From the NCBI GenBank assembly GCA_017475785.1, contig JAFVEX010000208.1, forward strand, positions 1 through 5,936: 5,936 nucleotides of DNA, read 5' to 3'. Below, in pieces: positions 4,238 to 5,936 of this stretch. The notes under the pieces are model-generated. The model was given only the letters and a program-made list of their open reading frames with translations, made no database searches and was not told the origin of the DNA. Origin of the DNA: Eubacterium sp. GTDB taxonomy: Bacteria; Bacillota_A; Clostridia; Lachnospirales; Lachnospiraceae. Positions within the stretch are counted from its first letter, which is position 1. Each line of letters begins with the position of its first letter. Position numbers and translations under genes: made by a program.

Positions 4238-5936
4238 GCCGCCACCGCCGCCGCCAAAGCCGCCCCCGGAGAATCCGCCGCCGGAAAATCCCCCGCCGCC
4301 TCCGCTGAAGCTGCCGTGAGAACCGGAATCCGGCAGATTGGAAAAGCTGTTCGAATAGCTTCTGGCAGTCGCGGTCGTCATATCGTTAAACCAGAGCGGC
4401 GAGAAAACGACCAGCCTCCGGTCGTAGGTGCTGTACCACGCGGGCTGCTCGATCCGGATGTCGGTAAATTTCTTTGCCCAGTGTTTTCCCATCCCCATCA
4501 CGTACGCATAAGGCATGATCCGGAAAAAATAGCCGGGATCGCCGTCCTGAAGAACACGCAGGCGGTCTGTCTCCGCGTAACGGATGAAATCGCGAAAACC
4601 CAGGATCTTTCCGAGCCACTGGGCGCTTTTCTCTGTGCGCGCCCGCATATAGATGGCAAAAAACAGCGCAAGGAACATGGATACTGCCAGCATCAGGTAC
4701 AGCAGCGCCGCGTGTCCCGCAAAGACACCCGCCGCGTTTCCGGACGCCCGGTTCACCAAACCGGCCATACAGCCAACGGTCAGCAACCAGGCAAAGAAAT
4801 ACAGAATCCAGCCGATTATCTCCCGCACCAGTGTTCCTGCCACCGTGCGGGACCGCCTGTGATCATGTGCTTTGATCACCACCACTGCGCCGATCAGCGC
4901 AAGTGGAAGAATGATGATCAGCGTCCAGGGCGTATTACTGTCAAAGGTATAAATACCGGACAGAACCACTGCAAAGATGATATTTGCCATAACCAGAAGG
5001 ATTGAAATGCCTCGGCTGAATGTGGATTTTTCCGTATAAAGGGCATTCTCCTTTTTGTAGTACTTCTCAAGCTGTGACTGTGCCCGCTGCAGGCTTTTTC
5101 CGTAATCAGCAGGCATTTTTTTCAGGTCGCGTGTGCGGATATCCGCGCCCTCCCTTTTTGTCTTCGGGGCGCCGGAAAAAATCCCGTTGAACAGCGTACG
5201 GGCAAATTCCTTTTCTTCCCCATATTTCGGGTTCTTCAGCTCCTGTACGGCATAGGAATTCTTTTTCTTCTCGTGGATTCCCAGATAGCCTCTGCCTGCA
5301 AAATACATGAGCATAGAGGACATGTCTCCTTTGTCCACATATCCGTCGATGACATAGCCCAGTTCCGCAGGCGTCATGTCATCCGGCGGCTCAAATTCGA
5401 CGGTTTTTACGATTTCCGGGTCGCAGCCAAACAAGAACCAGAGGATCGCCGCGGCAGCCGGGCAGGCAATTAAAAGGATCACAAAAAGAATCAACGCAAA
5501 GCGGTTGCTCTTGGCGCCCTCCCAGTAGTCCCCGGGAAGATCTGCCTTCAACGTGACGCCGGAGTACGCGGGATTGTCCGTCACATGCATGCGGATTTCT
5601 GAGCCGCTGTCGCTGACCGAAAGCGTATAATTGTCAGGAAAATCTTCCGGCGCCATGGTCTCTCCATATTCCCCCGCAAAAAACTGAAAAGCCGACGGAT
5701 CAACCGCCTTCGGAAGCTTCAGCAGAATTTCAGCCTCGCGAACCGACGTCATCCAGCCGGTCGGAAACAGGTCAATGCTCAGGTAATCAGCGGACACGTC
5801 ATCATCCTCGTGACAGACGAGGTCGTATGTGATGACATACTGCTTCTGCCCGCGCAGAAGCGTGTCGGCGTCACCAATCCGCACGCATTTGTCTCCCACA
5901 AAGGATCCATCCTCCGTGTGCCCGGAGGTCGAAGTC
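4229..5936 (-). CDS. DUF2207 family membrane protein, N-terminus beyond the window
   Basis: The frame is open from the right edge (first full codon at 5935) to the TGA at 4231-4229, giving 568 visible residues. The GTG at 5899 is only an internal codon, because coding continues upstream of it (TSTSGHTEDGSF) and the family has a signal peptide and a longer beta-rich N-terminal domain. Visible order in fragment numbering: the end of the extracytoplasmic domain (GQKQYVITYDL and following), a TM at about 146-169, a cytoplasmic part with EFEPPDDMTPAELGYVIDG and MLMYFAGRGYLGI, then TMs at about 308-328, 337-355, 372-395 and 405-429. Next comes the conserved LGFRDFIRYAETDRLRVL with YAYVMGMGKHWAKKF, and a Ser/Gly tail (SGGGFSGGGFGGGGGGAW). 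These are hallmarks of DUF2207 (PF09972), a family of unknown biochemical role. It is the first visible gene of the cluster. The missing portion is probably the signal peptide and the first half of the outer domain. Confidence 0.94.
   Translation of the reverse strand, partial: TSTSGHTEDGSFVGDKCVRIGDADTLLRGQKQYVITYDLVCHEDDDVSADYLSIDLFPTGWMTSVREAEILLKLPKAVDPSAFQFFAGEYGETMAPEDFPDNYTLSVSDSGSEIRMHVTDNPAYSGVTLKADLPGDYWEGAKSNRFALILFVILLIACPAAAAILWFLFGCDPEIVKTVEFEPPDDMTPAELGYVIDGYVDKGDMSSMLMYFAGRGYLGIHEKKKNSYAVQELKNPKYGEEKEFARTLFNGIFSGAPKTKREGADIRTRDLKKMPADYGKSLQRAQSQLEKYYKKENALYTEKSTFSRGISILLVMANIIFAVVLSGIYTFDSNTPWTLIIILPLALIGAVVVIKAHDHRRSRTVAGTLVREIIGWILYFFAWLLTVGCMAGLVNRASGNAAGVFAGHAALLYLMLAVSMFLALFFAIYMRARTEKSAQWLGKILGFRDFIRYAETDRLRVLQDGDPGYFFRIMPYAYVMGMGKHWAKKFTDIRIEQPAWYSTYDRRLVVFSPLWFNDMTTATARSYSNSFSNLPDSGSHGSFSGGGGGFSGGGFSGGGFGGGGGGAW
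4235..4318 (-). repeat. Gly-rich C-terminal tail of the DUF2207 protein
   Basis: The last 28 or so residues before the terminal Trp are almost only Gly, Ser and Phe in SGGGF-type units, encoded by GC-rich GGC/GGA/GGN runs. Such tails are typical of DUF2207 proteins and also occur in TPM/YgcG-type proteins. The final Trp after the Gly run is part of the pattern. Confidence 0.85.

Noticed and set aside
4316..5005. 229-aa plus-strand ORF
   Set aside because: It lies entirely antisense to the DUF2207 gene, whose conserved motifs and TM helices are intact. It has Arg/His-rich content without domains and no good ribosome-binding site.
5897..5899. GTG at 5899 as the start of the DUF2207 gene
   Set aside because: The frame stays open to the window edge, and the family requires a signal peptide and more N-terminal domain upstream.

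Overview
The window reads as one minus-strand gene cluster (right to left) with no ordinary metabolic genes, no RNA genes and no mobile element. The organism is most likely a gut-type clostridial Firmicute (Lachnospiraceae-like). This is inferred from purine-rich Shine-Dalgarno sequences, tightly packed co-directional genes, and the combination of DUF2207, short CxxC zinc ribbons and a YARHG domain. The genus cannot be fixed from the sequence.

Layout in transcription order: (1) a DUF2207 multi-pass membrane protein enters from the right edge (5936-4229), its N-terminus outside the window, ending in a Gly-rich tail. (2) After a 98-bp gap comes a 589-aa soluble protein (4130-2361) with an N-terminal helical region, three zinc ribbons, a long disordered Pro/Glu/Gln repeat region and a fourth zinc ribbon at its very C-terminus. 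(3) After 31 bp comes a 495-aa single-pass membrane protein (2329-842) with two cytoplasmic zinc ribbons, a TM helix, an extracytoplasmic discoidin-like (NADase-type glycan-binding) domain and a C-terminal YARHG domain. (4) Overlapping its stop codon by one base is a 72-aa single-TM protein (842-624). (5) Fifteen bases later a further zinc-ribbon protein starts at 608 and runs off the left edge. It has one N-terminal zinc ribbon and a repetitive Gly/Gln/Tyr-rich linker, and is cut just where a hydrophobic segment seems to begin.

Three of the five genes therefore carry the same class of short four-cysteine ribbon, seven ribbons in total, interleaved with membrane proteins. The simplest reading, which is inference, is a cell-envelope assembly: ribbon domains on the cytoplasmic face provide protein-protein contacts, while the DUF2207 and discoidin/YARHG domains face the wall. 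None of the proteins shows a recognisable catalytic site, so no enzymatic function is assigned. The repeat arrays look prone to length change between strains. No stretch longer than 300 bases lacks a gene.
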